Shown in pieces: positions 38,454-47,619 of a stretch of DNA of 64,000 nt. A model generated the notes under the pieces. It had not been told where the DNA came from and ran no database searches. It saw only the letters and a program-made list of their open reading frames with translations. Position 1 is the first letter of the stretch. Each line of letters starts with the position of its first letter. The stretch is taken from assembly GCF_010729895.1 (NCBI RefSeq), contig NZ_AP022612.1:3844001-3908000 (forward strand), written 5' to 3'. Source of the stretch: Mycolicibacterium confluentis (GTDB lineage: Bacteria > Actinomycetota > Actinomycetes > Mycobacteriales > Mycobacteriaceae). A program made the translations under genes and the position numbers.

Positions 38454-39494
38454 TTATCCGTTCGCCGACACCGTGACGCGAGATCGCTTGATCGTGGAGG
38501 TGGTCGCCGCGATGATCGCGTCGACGCTGGGCACGAAGGCGTCTTCGAGGACCTTGGCGAACGGGATCGGGGTGTTGGCGCCCGCGACACGCTGCACCGG
38601 AGCACCCAATTCGTCGAACAGGTTCTCGGTGATCAGCGCGGCCAACTCAGCACCGAACCCATTGCGCCGCACGGCCTCGTGGATCACCACGGCGTGCCGG
38701 GTGCGGGCCACGGACTCCAGGATCGTGCGCTCGTCGAGCGGGACCAGGGACCGCAGGTCGATGACCTCGGCCTCGATGCCATGCTCTTCGGCCAATCGCT
38801 GCGCCGCGGCCACCGCGTCGTGCACCTGCCGGCCATAGCTGATCAGCGTGACGTCACTGCCTGGCCGCACGGTGGCCGCCGATCCCAGCGGCACCACGTG
38901 GTGGCCGACCGGAACAGGCTGCGGGGGTGCGAAGTACAGCAGGCTCTGCTCGATGAAGACCACCGGGTCGGGGTCGAAGATCGACGCGGTGAGCAGGCCC
39001 TTGGCGTCGGCCGGGTTGCTGGGCACGACGACCTTGAGACCGGGGATGTGAGTGACCCATGCCTCGAGCATCTCGGAATGCTGTGCACCGAACTGCATTC
39101 CCGCACCGGCGGCGCACCGGATCGTGAGCGGCACGGTCGTCTGCCCACCGGACATGTAGCGCAGTTTGGCCGCGTGGTTGGACAACTGATCCATGCACAC
39201 CGCCAGGAAGTCCATCAGCATGATCTCGGCGACGGGGCGCATGCCGGCGATCGCGGCCCCGATCGCCGCGCCGACGATGGCCTGCTCACTGATCGGGGTG
39301 GCGCGCACGCGGTGCGCGCCGTACTTCGTCGACAGCCCAGCCGACACCTTGAACACGCCGCCACTCGGGTCGGCGATGTCCTCACCCAGGAGCAGCACGG
39401 TCGGGTCGCGGCCCAGAGCGTCGTCGAGTGCGCTGCCGATGGCCTGAAACCCCAGCATCGGCGTGGTCTCTGCGGCCTTGACGGGGTCGGTCAT
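38454..39494 (-). CDS. 2-oxo acid (or acetoin) dehydrogenase E1, beta subunit
   Basis: The 346-residue transketolase-C-type subunit that pairs with the E1 alpha gene. Motifs are LLGEDIADPSGGVFKV, TPISEQAIVGAAIGAA, and MSGGQTTVPLTIRCAAGAGMQFGAQHSEMLEAW. The family includes branched-chain, pyruvate and acetoin dehydrogenases. It overlaps the alpha-subunit gene by four bases. No E2 acyltransferase core or E3 is present in the operon; only a bare lipoyl domain is encoded at its end. Confidence 0.93.
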   Translation of the reverse strand: MTDPVKAAETTPMLGFQAIGSALDDALGRDPTVLLLGEDIADPSGGVFKVSAGLSTKYGAHRVRATPISEQAIVGAAIGAAIAGMRPVAEIMLMDFLAVCMDQLSNHAAKLRYMSGGQTTVPLTIRCAAGAGMQFGAQHSEMLEAWVTHIPGLKVVVPSNPADAKGLLTASIFDPDPVVFIEQSLLYFAPPQPVPVGHHVVPLGSAATVRPGSDVTLISYGRQVHDAVAAAQRLAEEHGIEAEVIDLRSLVPLDERTILESVARTRHAVVIHEAVRRNGFGAELAALITENLFDELGAPVQRVAGANTPIPFAKVLEDAFVPSVDAIIAATTSTIKRSRVTVSANG

Positions 39495-40477
39495 GCCAGC
39501 ACCTCCTCGTAGACGTCGGTGCGCCCTTCAGCCAGGTCGGGCAGTGGGGAGGCCTCGGCATACTCGAAGGCCTCCTGGACCTCCGACTTGGCCTGGGCCT
39601 CAATGGTTTCGATCTCGGACTCGCTGAGCACGTCGTTGTCCAGCAGCCAGGCGCGAAAGCGCAGCACCGGGTCCGCGGCGCGTTCGCGTTCGAGTTCACC
39701 GGGTTGCATGTACTCGTTCTGGTCCGACATCTGGTGGCCGAAGAACCGGAACGTCATGGCCTCGATCAGGGTGGGCCCGTCGCCGGCGCGGGCGCGGTCG
39801 ACGGCCTCCTTGGCGGCGCCGTACATCGCCACCGGGTCGTTTCCGTCGACCCGGACCCCGGGCATGCGGTAGGCCGCGGCGCGATCGGCGACGCGGTCGA
39901 CGCTGGTGCCGTCCTCGAACGACGTGTGCTCGGCGTAGCGGTTGTTGTGGCAGCAGAAGATCACCGGCAGCTTCCACAGCGCCGCGAGGTTGCAGGCCTC
40001 GTGGAAGGCCCCGATGTTGGTGGCGCCGTCACCGAAGTTGACCACCGTGACGCGGTCGCCGCCCTGCACCTGCGAGGCCCACGCCAGGCCGGTCGCGATC
40101 GGCAGGCCGCCGCCGACGATGCCCGTCGTGACCATGAGGCCGCTCTCCGGGTGGGTGATGTGCATGGGGCCGCCCTTGCCCTTGCAGGTGCCGGTGGCCC
40201 GGCCGAAGAACTCCGCCCACAGCGGCTTCATCGGCACACCCTTGGCGAGGTGGTCATGCAGGCCGCGGTAGGTGGTCACGACGTAGTCGGTGGGCCGCAG
40301 CACGGCACCCATGGACGACGAGACGATCTCCTGCCCGCGCGGCGAGTAGTACTGCGCGCTGACCTGCCCGGTCAGGATGAGCGCTCGAAACTTCTCGTCG
40401 CAGACCTTGATCCGGGTCGCGGTGGTGAAGATGCCGGTCAACTCGGCGGCGCCGATGCCGAGGTCAGACGGACTCAT
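39491..40477 (-). CDS. 2-oxo acid (or acetoin) dehydrogenase E1, alpha subunit
   Basis: A 328-residue thiamine-diphosphate subunit. VNFGDGATNIGAFHEACNLA and FCCHNNRYAEH form the GDG...NN cofactor motif. YYSPRGQEIVSSSMGAVL, YRGLHDHLAKG and KGKGGPMHIT are E1 alpha signatures. ATG 40477 is favoured over an upstream start at 40528 by the GGGGG run before it. It is the first gene of the ten-gene operon ending at 32540; a TTGACA promoter lies 35-65 bases upstream. Substrate unknown: the closest patterns are acetoin and branched-chain oxo acid dehydrogenases. Confidence 0.93.
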   Translation of the reverse strand: MSPSDLGIGAAELTGIFTTATRIKVCDEKFRALILTGQVSAQYYSPRGQEIVSSSMGAVLRPTDYVVTTYRGLHDHLAKGVPMKPLWAEFFGRATGTCKGKGGPMHITHPESGLMVTTGIVGGGLPIATGLAWASQVQGGDRVTVVNFGDGATNIGAFHEACNLAALWKLPVIFCCHNNRYAEHTSFEDGTSVDRVADRAAAYRMPGVRVDGNDPVAMYGAAKEAVDRARAGDGPTLIEAMTFRFFGHQMSDQNEYMQPGELERERAADPVLRFRAWLLDNDVLSESEIETIEAQAKSEVQEAFEYAEASPLPDLAEGRTDVYEEVLA

Positions 40478-40511
40478 AGGGCCCCCATGTATTAGTCGGC
40501 TGGATAAATAA

Positions 40512-40541
40512 TATGTAACAGGAGTCACTTCTTCATGTCAA
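40512..40541 (-). promoter_or_regulatory. Promoter of the E1/acyl-CoA catabolic operon
   Basis: Leftward, a perfect -35 TTGACA (complement of 40536-40541), an 18-base spacer and TACATA (complement of 40512-40517) followed by an AT-rich TTATTTA. The transcript would start about 28 bases before the E1 alpha ATG. A perfect TTGACA is rare in mycobacteria, which suggests strong expression when derepressed. Confidence 0.55.
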
Positions 40542-40585
40542 TCGCCTGGGACCGCTGGATTTCGCCCTGGCCTCGCAAAACCAGA

Positions 40586-40613
40586 GAGGCCCCACGCTTC
40601 AGTGGGAGGCCTC
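40586..40613 (-). terminator. Hairpin terminator after the TetR gene
   Basis: Leftward, GAGGCCTCCCAC-TGAAGC-GTGGGGCCTC forms a stem with a two-base bulge, followed by TCTGGTTTTG. It lies about 240 bases beyond the tetR stop and just upstream of the E1 operon promoter, so it would insulate the operon from tetR readthrough. Confidence 0.55.
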
Positions 40614-40812
40614 CCCTGCGAACTACGCCGAGGGATCACTGTCAGAAGGGGCTGCCGACTCGAGGCGGCGGAACGGGCAACGCCGAGTGGCCGCTGAAGA
40701 CATCGAGATCGTCTTCACCACCCTGTCGGTGACATGGTGACAGCCGCGATGACAGATCACGCATCCTCGCCGAGTTGCGGGCTCGAGGCCGACGATATCG
40801 CCTCGCAGGAAG

Positions 40813-40828
40813 TTAGGCGGTCGCCTAG
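40813..40828. promoter_or_regulatory. Palindromic operator copy 1 (probable TetR site)
   Basis: TTAGGCG-GT-CGCCTAG; the inner TAGGCG/CGCCTA arms are perfect. A second copy with the same core lies at 41566-41581 on the other side of the TetR gene. Two matching palindromes flanking a TetR gene are strong evidence for its binding site; consensus TTAGGCG-N2-CGCCTAA. Confidence 0.7.
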
Positions 40829-40850
40829 GTGGAATCCTGCGCGGGTACCG

Positions 40851-41462
40851 CTACACCTCGGCGTTCGACTCCACTCGGGGCAGCTCGTGATCGTCGAGAA
40901 GCTCTCGCACGAGTTCCATCGTGTTGGCGTGCCCGGTGGTGATACCCATGGCCGATTCCAGCACGATGAGCCGGCCGACGGCCGCGATGAGGACCGACAC
41001 CACATCCGGCGGCAGGGCAGCGTCGCCGCGCTCACCGCGCTCACCGCGAAGGATGAAGGTCAAAGCGGCGACCTGGGCTTCGCGGAACTTCTCCGCACCG
41101 GCGGCCAACTCCGCCCGGATCTCCTCGCGATGATTTCCGAGTGCCATGAACTCGGTCAGCAGCCCGACTCCGCGCGGGTCAACAGTCATGTCCCACAACG
41201 CATGCAGCGGCTTTTCGGCGGTCAGTGCGGCGCGCTGCGCCTCCAGGCTGGCCTCGGTGCCGCGATGCAACACGGCCAGGTACAACTCCCCCATCGTCGG
41301 GAAGTAGTAGTAGACCAGCGCCCGCTGCACGCCGGCCTGTTCTGCGACACGACGAGAAGTCGCGGCGGCATAGCCCTCGGTGAGCATGATGTGCGCACAG
41401 GCATCGAGGATCTTGTCTCGCATACCCGTGTCGCGCACACCAACCCGGTCCGGTCTCGCCAT
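40851..41462 (-). CDS. TetR-family regulator, likely of the flanking catabolic operons
   Basis: A 203-residue regulator. The helix-turn-helix is at about 16-60: DKILDACAHIMLTEGYAAATSRRVAEQAGVQRALVYYYFPTMGEL (shown in parts: GYAAATSRRVAEQAGV and VYYYFPTMGELYLA). The C-terminal ligand domain is helical and typical. It sits between the leftward E1 operon and a divergent dioxygenase gene; the operator-like palindromes on both sides suggest it represses both and itself. The ligand may be a CoA ester made by the operon, by analogy with KstR and KstR2. Confidence 0.93.
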   Translation of the reverse strand: MARPDRVGVRDTGMRDKILDACAHIMLTEGYAAATSRRVAEQAGVQRALVYYYFPTMGELYLAVLHRGTEASLEAQRAALTAEKPLHALWDMTVDPRGVGLLTEFMALGNHREEIRAELAAGAEKFREAQVAALTFILRGERGERGDAALPPDVVSVLIAAVGRLIVLESAMGITTGHANTMELVRELLDDHELPRVESNAEV

Positions 41463-41565
41463 GTGTCGCCCCGTCCTGTCCCACAGTCACCGCGCCGCCG
41501 AGTGGTCGTGTCCACACCCTTGACCCAAGAAACCAGCGAGTGCTAAGCATATGCCCAGACTTTCA

Positions 41566-41581
41566 TTGGGCGGTCGCCTAA
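41566..41581. promoter_or_regulatory. Palindromic operator copy 2 in the tetR/tauD-like divergent region
   Basis: TTGGGCG-GT-CGCCTAA, 12 of 14 arm bases paired and the same GGCG-GT-CGCC core as copy 1. It lies 18 bases before the dioxygenase ATG and about 100 bases upstream of tetR, so binding here would control both divergent genes. Confidence 0.7.
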
Positions 41582-41599
41582 TTACGAAGGCAGGTACAC

Positions 41600-42433
41600 A
41601 TGCCCGTCAGCATTGCCCCCATCTCGGAGTCCATCGGCGTCGCGGTGTGCGGACTGAACAGCAGCGACTTCACCGTCGAGCAGACAGCAACCCAGTGCCG
41701 GCAACTGTTGGCCACACACGGTGTCGTCGTCTACCGCGAAGCCCACATCACCGACGCCGATCTGGTGACGTTCAGTCGCATGCTGGGCGAGGTGGTGATC
41801 GCCCGTACCGGGGGCCACCCCGACTTCCCCGAGATCTCACCGGTCAGCATGGATCCGTCCAAGAGCGCACTCGCCGGACTTCGCCGCAGCACCATCTTCT
41901 GGCATACCGACGGTTTGACTGATGCGGTGCCTCAGAAGGCAACTCTGCTCACTGCCCGCGAGGTGGCCGACGACGGCGGCGACACTGAATTCGCCAACAC
42001 GTACGCGGCATACGACACCCTGCCCCCAGAGCGGAAGGCTGAGATCGGCGACTACCGCGTCGTGCACAGCGTCGCGGCATCGCAGTTGCTCCTCGAACCC
42101 GATCCGAGCCCTGAGCAGCTCGCCAGGTGGAACAGCGCTCCACGCCGGGAACACCCCTTGGTCTGGACGCACGCCGACGGACGCAAGTCCCTGCTCATCG
42201 GCGCCACAGCGGGCGACATCGTCGGGATGGATCACGACGCCGGCCGCGCCGTGCTGGATGACCTCCTCGACTGGTCGACCCAGCCGCAATTCGTCCTGCA
42301 TCACACGTGGACGGTCGGCGACCTCGTCGTCTGGGACAACACCGGAATGCTGCACCGCGCCATCCCCTACGAACCGACCTCCCGGCGACTGATGCACCGC
42401 ACCACCCTGGTCGGAGAGGAGGCCATCAGCTGA
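41600..42433 (+). CDS. TauD/TfdA-type Fe(II)/2-oxoglutarate dioxygenase
   Basis: A 277-residue oxygenase. The facial triad is visible: STIFWHTDG gives His and Asp (about 101-103), and the distal His is in NTGMLHRAIPY, followed by the 2-oxoglutarate-binding Arg in RRLMHRTTLVG. These enzymes hydroxylate small acids, sulfonates or aryloxy acids, releasing CO2 and succinate. The gene follows the second operator copy directly and is one base from the next gene, so the two form a coupled unit probably under the TetR regulator. Confidence 0.92.
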   Translation: MPVSIAPISESIGVAVCGLNSSDFTVEQTATQCRQLLATHGVVVYREAHITDADLVTFSRMLGEVVIARTGGHPDFPEISPVSMDPSKSALAGLRRSTIFWHTDGLTDAVPQKATLLTAREVADDGGDTEFANTYAAYDTLPPERKAEIGDYRVVHSVAASQLLLEPDPSPEQLARWNSAPRREHPLVWTHADGRKSLLIGATAGDIVGMDHDAGRAVLDDLLDWSTQPQFVLHHTWTVGDLVVWDNTGMLHRAIPYEPTSRRLMHRTTLVGEEAIS

Positions 42434-42434
42434 C

Positions 42435-43064
42435 ATGGCACGCATAGAACCCTTGCCCCCCAAAGAGTTTCCACCGCAGATGCGGGAGGCGCTGGCCGCA
42501 CTGCGCCCACCCAATCCGCGGCATGAGCCGCTGCCCACCACCGACCGCCCCAAGGCGCTGCACGTGCTCGGGGCCCTGGCTCACCACCCCGATCTGGCCC
42601 GCGCCTACTTCACCTTCAACGGCCACCTGCTGTTGGGCACGACGCTGAGCGAGCGACACCGCGAACTTCTGGTCATGCGCGTCGCCGCGGTGCGCAAGTG
42701 CGGCTACGAGTGGGCCCAGCATCTGTTCGTCGCGCGAGACGCAGGACTGACGGACGAGGAGATCGGACGCATCGCCTATGGGCCGGATGCGCCGTTCTGG
42801 AGCCCCTTGGAGGCCGCGATGTTGCGCGCGGCTGACGAGCTCATCGATCCGGGCGCGATCAGCGAGTCGACGTGGCAGACCCTGTCGGCCGAGTTGGACG
42901 CCAAACAACTGCTCGATCTGATCTTCACTGTCTGCGGCTACGACACCCTGGCCAGGATGTTCGGCTCGCTGGAGTTGACCATCGACGACGACATCCCGGC
43001 GCTGATGGCCCGGTACGACGAGCTGTTCCCCGGTCGCGACAGCTGGCCTGCCGAGCCATGGTGA
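42435..43064 (+). CDS. Carboxymuconolactone decarboxylase/AhpD-like protein
   Basis: A 209-residue all-helical protein of the AhpD-like superfamily. The conserved segment ERHRELLVMRVAAVRKCGYEWAQHLFVARDAGL has one Cys and the downstream His (C-x6-H), not the CxxC of true AhpD peroxidase partners. The function of this subgroup is uncertain: decarboxylase, peroxidase accessory or hydrolase. It starts two bases after the dioxygenase stop and is convergent with galM six bases on. Confidence 0.88.
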   Translation: MARIEPLPPKEFPPQMREALAALRPPNPRHEPLPTTDRPKALHVLGALAHHPDLARAYFTFNGHLLLGTTLSERHRELLVMRVAAVRKCGYEWAQHLFVARDAGLTDEEIGRIAYGPDAPFWSPLEAAMLRAADELIDPGAISESTWQTLSAELDAKQLLDLIFTVCGYDTLARMFGSLELTIDDDIPALMARYDELFPGRDSWPAEPW

Positions 43065-43070
43065 CCCGGA

Positions 43071-43988
43071 TCAGATCATGGCGTACCGGATCGCCCAGGT
43101 CGCCGACAGCGCATCGCCGGGCTTCAGCCAGCGCAACCCCACGCCGTGGTTGAACGCATCCGCGGGAGCGGTCATGGGCTCGAGCGCGACCGCGGTCACG
43201 GATCCGTCACCACGCGGGAACGCTCGCGTGGTGAAGACATGGACGTAACCGAAATGCCGGTCGCCCCACAGTGACACGGTGCGTCCGTCCGGCGCGCGCA
43301 GCGACGCCAGCGTGGCACCCTCATCGTTGTCCACCGCCCACGCGTCGTCGAGATCCAGGTCCGCCACAGTGCGCCCACCGCGAAGATCCCAGTCGGTTCC
43401 GTCCACCGCGGTGACCCCGACGGGGATGAGCCGGTCATCGACGTCGATGTGGCGGCAACCGTTGACTGACAGCGTCAGTGCCTCGGTCGGCACGTCGCCG
43501 ATCGCCAGAAACGGATGCGCCCCGAGGGCGACTGGAGCACAGGCGGTCCCGACGTTGCGGACAGTGTGTGTGGCAATCAGCCCGTCGGCGACCAGACGGT
43601 AGCGGACCGAGGTGTCGAGCGGGAACGGGTAGCCGCGCTGCGCGCGCACCAGGGCGCTGAGCCTGATCGACGAGTCGGAACGCACTGTGGGCACGTAGGC
43701 GGTGTCCCGGAGCAGCCCGTGCAGTGCGCTGCCGGTGCCGGGGTCGGTGAGATCGAGTTGCTGAGTGCACCCGCGGTGAGCCCAGCGGCCGCCGCGCACT
43801 CGATTCGGCCATGGAACCAGCACCGTCCCGCAACTGTGCGGCACGGGCTGACGATCGTCGACACCCGCGGTGAGGTCGACCCCGTCGATTGAGAGGTGCC
43901 GGATCGCTGCGCCCACCTGCGCGATCTGCCCGCGAATCGACCGTCCGCCGGCACGCAGGGTGAGCTCATACTGAGATCCGCCGGTCAC
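43071..43988 (-). CDS. galM: Aldose 1-epimerase (galactose mutarotase) family protein
   Basis: Interconverts anomers of galactose and other aldoses. The 305-residue beta-sandwich has [14 protein letters not shown], the catalytic His in ALHGLLRDT and the second His/Asp region [12 protein letters not shown], and DDAWAVDND. It is the last gene of the leftward sugar operon; its start overlaps galK by four bases. The catalytic His and the C-terminal Glu ([13 protein letters not shown]) are present. Confidence 0.9.
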   Translation of the reverse strand: MTGGSQYELTLRAGGRSIRGQIAQVGAAIRHLSIDGVDLTAGVDDRQPVPHSCGTVLVPWPNRVRGGRWAHRGCTQQLDLTDPGTGSALHGLLRDTAYVPTVRSDSSIRLSALVRAQRGYPFPLDTSVRYRLVADGLIATHTVRNVGTACAPVALGAHPFLAIGDVPTEALTLSVNGCRHIDVDDRLIPVGVTAVDGTDWDLRGGRTVADLDLDDAWAVDNDEGATLASLRAPDGRTVSLWGDRHFGYVHVFTTRAFPRGDGSVTAVALEPMTAPADAFNHGVGLRWLKPGDALSATWAIRYAMI

Positions 43989-45088
43989 GAGATGTGCTCG
44001 CCCGCACCGGGTCCGGCCTGCGTGGCGACGATGCTCGGCGCGGGGTGTCCGGCCCGCCGCACGGTCTCGCGCACGGCCTCACTGACGACACCGGAACGCG
44101 CGCCGTCGACAAGGGCGATGACGCACCCGCCGAATCCGCCGCCGGTCATCCGGGCACCGAGTGCGCCTGCGTGCACCGCGGTGTCGACGATCAGATCCAG
44201 GTGTGCCGTGGTGATCTCGAAGTCGTCGCGCATCGAATCGTGCGAGGCCGACAACAGCCCGCCGACGTGGCGGTAGTCGCAGGCCTGCAACGCGACGACC
44301 ATGTCGTGGACCCTCACGTTCTCGGTGAGGACGTGCCGGGCGCGGCGGGCGTCCACGGGGTCCGGCACACCCGACAGCACCGAGATTCCCTGCCCCTGGA
44401 CCTCCCGCAGGGAGGACACCCCGAGGGCCGCCGCGGCACGCTCGCATGCCGCCCGTCGGGTGGCGTACTCGCCGTCGGCGTGGCGGTGCACCGCGCGGGA
44501 GTTGATCAGCAGCAGAGCCAGCCCGTAGGCCTCGGGGTCGAACGGCACCGGACGCGTCGTGAGGTCGCGAAAGTCGACGAGCAGCGCCCGCCGGGATTCG
44601 GCGCACAGGACCGCGGTCTGATCCAGCAGACCCGTAGGGGTGCCGACGTATTCGTTCTCTGCGCGCTGAGCGATCCTGGCCCGGTCCAGCGGGTCCATGA
44701 GTTCACCGGTGGCCGCGAGCATCGCGCCGAGCACCGCGCACTCCAGCGCCGCCGACGACGCCAGACCCGAGCCCATGTCGACTCCGCCGCTGATGGACAT
44801 CACCCCGCCGGGGACGCGTTTGCCGGCGCGTCGAAGTGCCCACACCACGCCCGCCACGTAGGCGGCCCACCCGGTGACGTCTCCGGGCACGGTGTTCAGC
44901 GCGATCCGCACCGATCCCGGCACGCGATCACTGTGCACCTCGAGCGCGTCGCAGGCGTCGGGACGCAGGGTCACCGAGGTGCGGACGGGAAGCGCGATGG
45001 GCAGGGCGAGACCGAGGTTGTAATCGGTGTGCTCCCCGATGAGGTTGACCCGACCGGGCGCCGAGTACCGAATGACCGGCCCTGTCAT
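43985..45088 (-). CDS. galK: Galactokinase
   Basis: Phosphorylates galactose to galactose 1-phosphate. The 367 residues have the GHMP-kinase motifs: [20 protein letters not shown] (sugar binding), [18 protein letters not shown] (phosphate loop), and [16 protein letters not shown] near the end. It is in the order galT-galK-galM with four-base overlaps on both sides, the compact Leloir arrangement without galE. Confidence 0.96.
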   Translation of the reverse strand: MTGPVIRYSAPGRVNLIGEHTDYNLGLALPIALPVRTSVTLRPDACDALEVHSDRVPGSVRIALNTVPGDVTGWAAYVAGVVWALRRAGKRVPGGVMSISGGVDMGSGLASSAALECAVLGAMLAATGELMDPLDRARIAQRAENEYVGTPTGLLDQTAVLCAESRRALLVDFRDLTTRPVPFDPEAYGLALLLINSRAVHRHADGEYATRRAACERAAAALGVSSLREVQGQGISVLSGVPDPVDARRARHVLTENVRVHDMVVALQACDYRHVGGLLSASHDSMRDDFEITTAHLDLIVDTAVHAGALGARMTGGGFGGCVIALVDGARSGVVSEAVRETVRRAGHPAPSIVATQAGPGAGEHIS

Positions 45089-46170
45089 CGCAACCGTCGC
45101 AGTCGCTCGGCGACGGCCTCGGGAACGGTGTCATTGACGAACGCCCCCATTGCCGATTCCGAACTCGCCAGGTACTTCAGTTTGGTGGCGCTGCGTCGTA
45201 TCGACATCAGCTCCACACGGAAGCGGCCCTCACGGTGCGCGTCGGAGTCGCTGTACTGGTGCAGGGCCGACATGTACGGCAGCGGCTCGCCGTACAACTG
45301 ATCGAACCTGCGCAGGATGTCCAGGTACATCCGCGCGAAGGCGTCGAGTTCGACCTCGGAGAGCTGAGTCAGGTTGCGCACGGGCCGGTTCGGGTGGATG
45401 TGCACCTCCACCGGCCACCGCGACGCGAACGGCACGAAGGCGGTGAAGGCATCGTCACGGGCGATGATCCGGGAGCCGTCAGCGACCTCGTCGGCGAGGA
45501 TGTCGGCGAACAGGTTTGTGCCGTGCCGCACCCGGTGGGTGCGGGCCTGCGCCAGCATGACGGAGGCCCGCGGAGTCAGGTGCGGGAAGGCATAGATCTG
45601 GCCATGTGGATGGGTCAGCGTGACACCGATCTCCGCACCCCGGTTCTCGAAGCAGAACACCTGCTCGATCCCGGGCCGGGCCAACAGGTCGGCGCTGCGA
45701 TGGCGCCAGGCGTCGACGACCAGTCGGGCGTGCGCCTCGTCGAGGTCGGCGAACGACCCGGAGTGGCTGCTGGAGAACGCGACGACCTCGCAGTGTCCCC
45801 GGCCGGGCGCAGACACGAAGCCCTGAGGACATTCGACGGCGACAGGACCGCCGCGGCCGGACAGGCTCGGGAATCGGTTCTCGAACGTCACCACGTCGTA
45901 GTCGGGGGCGGGCACCTCGCTGGTGAGCCCGGACGGTCCAGGGCAGAGCGGGCATTCGGCCGCCTCGGGTTGGTGCGTGCGGTCCTGGCGGAGCGCGGCG
46001 ATGATCACCCACTCGCCAGTCTGGCGGTCGTAACGCAGCTGCGATTGCGCACTGTCGCGAACCGGCAGCGCTCGACGGTCGTCGACCGGCGCGGGAACGT
46101 GTCCGGGCAGTGAGAAGAACAGCAGTTCGCGCCCATCGGACAACGTCCACGGCACCGGGGTGACGCTCAC
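45085..46170 (-). CDS. galT: Galactose-1-phosphate uridylyltransferase
   Basis: Exchanges UMP between UDP-glucose and galactose 1-phosphate. The 361-residue protein has the HIT-type active site [13 protein letters not shown] with the uridylylated His, the zinc ligands in CPLCPGPSG and the C-terminal [18 protein letters not shown]. It starts with GTG 46170 overlapping the stop of a small ORF by four bases and overlaps galK by four bases. galE is not in the window; mycobacteria usually have it elsewhere. Confidence 0.95.
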   Translation of the reverse strand: MSVTPVPWTLSDGRELLFFSLPGHVPAPVDDRRALPVRDSAQSQLRYDRQTGEWVIIAALRQDRTHQPEAAECPLCPGPSGLTSEVPAPDYDVVTFENRFPSLSGRGGPVAVECPQGFVSAPGRGHCEVVAFSSSHSGSFADLDEAHARLVVDAWRHRSADLLARPGIEQVFCFENRGAEIGVTLTHPHGQIYAFPHLTPRASVMLAQARTHRVRHGTNLFADILADEVADGSRIIARDDAFTAFVPFASRWPVEVHIHPNRPVRNLTQLSEVELDAFARMYLDILRRFDQLYGEPLPYMSALHQYSDSDAHREGRFRVELMSIRRSATKLKYLASSESAMGAFVNDTVPEAVAERLRRLR

Positions 46171-46382
46171 GGGCTGGCTTTCCGGGCGGTCTGCACCCGC
46201 AGCCAGGGCCGGCGCAACTCCTGCTCGATGCGGGCCTTCTCTGCCGAGACGATGCTCTCGACGCGGGCTGCGAGCTGCTCGGGGGTCATCCCGAAAGTCA
46301 TCATCACCGCGTCGGCGGGTGGACCGCCGTAGCAGACCCAGCTGCGGACATAGTCGAGGATCTCGCGGTCGAACCGGTCCAT
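46167..46382 (-). CDS. Small DUF3263-like helical protein
   Basis: A 71-residue protein, MDRFDREILDYVRSWVCYGG and a second part MTFGMTPEQLAARVESIV. The pattern of REIL, aromatic, gap and short helix-turn-helix resembles the DUF3263 family of small actinobacterial proteins of unknown function. I chose ATG 46382, four bases after the permease stop; an ATG at 46418 would overlap the permease gene. It is coupled to galT by a four-base overlap. A regulatory role is possible but unproven. Confidence 0.7.
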   Translation of the reverse strand: MDRFDREILDYVRSWVCYGGPPADAVMMTFGMTPEQLAARVESIVSAEKARIEQELRRPWLRVQTARKASP

Positions 46383-46386
46383 CTCG

Positions 46387-47619
46387 TCAGGACCCGCCCT
46401 TCTTCTTGTTGTAGACATCGAAGCCCACCGCCGCCAGCAGGACCAGCCCCTTGATGACCTGCTGCACGTCGCTGCCGATACCGATCAGAGACATCCCGTT
46501 GTTGAGCACCCCGAGGACGAAGCCGCCGATGATCGCGCCGAACACCGTGCCCACGCCGCCGTTGGCCGAGGCGCCGCCGATGAACGCCGCGGCGATGGCC
46601 TCCAACTCCATCCCGATGCCGGCCTGGGGGGTCGCGGAGTTGAGTCGCGCCGCGAACAGCAGCCCGGCCAAAGCCGACAGCAGGCCCATGTTGACGAACA
46701 CCAGGAACGTGACGCGCTTGGTCTTCACACCAGACAGCCGGGCCGCCGCGGAGTTCCCGCCGACCGCGTAGACCTGCCGGCCGAAGACGGTGCTGCGCAT
46801 GACGAATGCGTAGACCACGAAGGCGACCGCGAGGATGACCCCGACCACGGGCACACCGCGATAGCTCGCGAGCACCAGGGTGAAGGCCCCCAGTGCCGCG
46901 ACGATGCCCACACACTTCAGCACGAACCAGCCCACCGGCAGGACGTCGAAGGCGTAGCGCATCTGCGTCCGTCGGGCTCGGACCTGCTGCCACACCGCGG
47001 CGCACATCACCACGGTCCCCAGGATGACCGTGGGCCAGTGGTACATGCTCGCGTTGCCCAGTTCGGGCAGGAACCCGCTGCTGACCTGCCCAAAGCTGCG
47101 GGGGAACGGGGCGATCGACTGTCCCTCCAGCAGATACTGTGTCGCCCCGCGGAACACCAGCATGCCCGCCAGGGTCACGATGAACGAGGGGATGCCGACG
47201 TAGGCGATCCAGAACCCCTGCCACGCGCCGATGAGCGCGCCCAGCAGCAGGCAGAGCGTCACCGCGATGGGCCACGACATGTTGTGGTGCACCATCAACA
47301 CCGCCGACATGGCGCCGACGAAACCGGCGATCGACCCCACCGACAGGTCGATGTGTCCCGAGATGATGACGATGACCATGCCGATCGCCAGGATCAGGAT
47401 GTAGCCGTTCTGCTGCACGATGTTGGTGACGTTGAGCGGTTTGAGCAGAATGCCACTCGTCCAGACCTGGAACAGGATGACGATGAGGGCCAGCGCGAGG
47501 ACCATCCCGTACTGCCGAAAGTTGCCGCGAAGCAGCGATTTCAGCCGCTGTCGCGGTGATTCCGGGGCCGAAGGCGCAGGCGTGCTGGACCCTGCGTCCA
47601 GTGTCGAACTGGTGGTCAT
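46387..47619 (-). CDS. gguB: Sugar ABC transporter permease (GguB/MmsB type)
   Basis: A 410-residue membrane protein with about ten helices, larger than RbsC because of an extra segment at about 230-270. The loop [19 protein letters not shown] and the conserved [20 protein letters not shown] region ([17 protein letters not shown]) identify the BPD_transp_2 sugar permeases, and [19 protein letters not shown] is the second signature. The set resembles the ChvE-GguA-GguB multiple-monosaccharide importer of Agrobacterium (also XylFGH). It overlaps the ATPase gene by four bases. Confidence 0.9.
   Translation of the reverse strand: MTTSSTLDAGSSTPAPSAPESPRQRLKSLLRGNFRQYGMVLALALIVILFQVWTSGILLKPLNVTNIVQQNGYILILAIGMVIVIISGHIDLSVGSIAGFVGAMSAVLMVHHNMSWPIAVTLCLLLGALIGAWQGFWIAYVGIPSFIVTLAGMLVFRGATQYLLEGQSIAPFPRSFGQVSSGFLPELGNASMYHWPTVILGTVVMCAAVWQQVRARRTQMRYAFDVLPVGWFVLKCVGIVAALGAFTLVLASYRGVPVVGVILAVAFVVYAFVMRSTVFGRQVYAVGGNSAAARLSGVKTKRVTFLVFVNMGLLSALAGLLFAARLNSATPQAGIGMELEAIAAAFIGGASANGGVGTVFGAIIGGFVLGVLNNGMSLIGIGSDVQQVIKGLVLLAAVGFDVYNKKKGGS

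Larger units (their letters stand above)
40478..40850. other. Control region between the E1 operon and the TetR gene
   Basis: 373 bases without a supported gene. Contents, left to right: the leftward promoter of the operon (40512-40541), a terminator-like hairpin for tetR (40586-40613), unassigned sequence with only weak ORFs, and a palindromic operator (40813-40828) just beyond the tetR stop. The stretch near the promoter is unusually AT-rich for this genome. Confidence 0.6.

Noticed and set aside
40535..40850. Small ORFs in the control region
   Set aside because: No ribosome sites, no recognisable family, and they cover promoter and operator elements.
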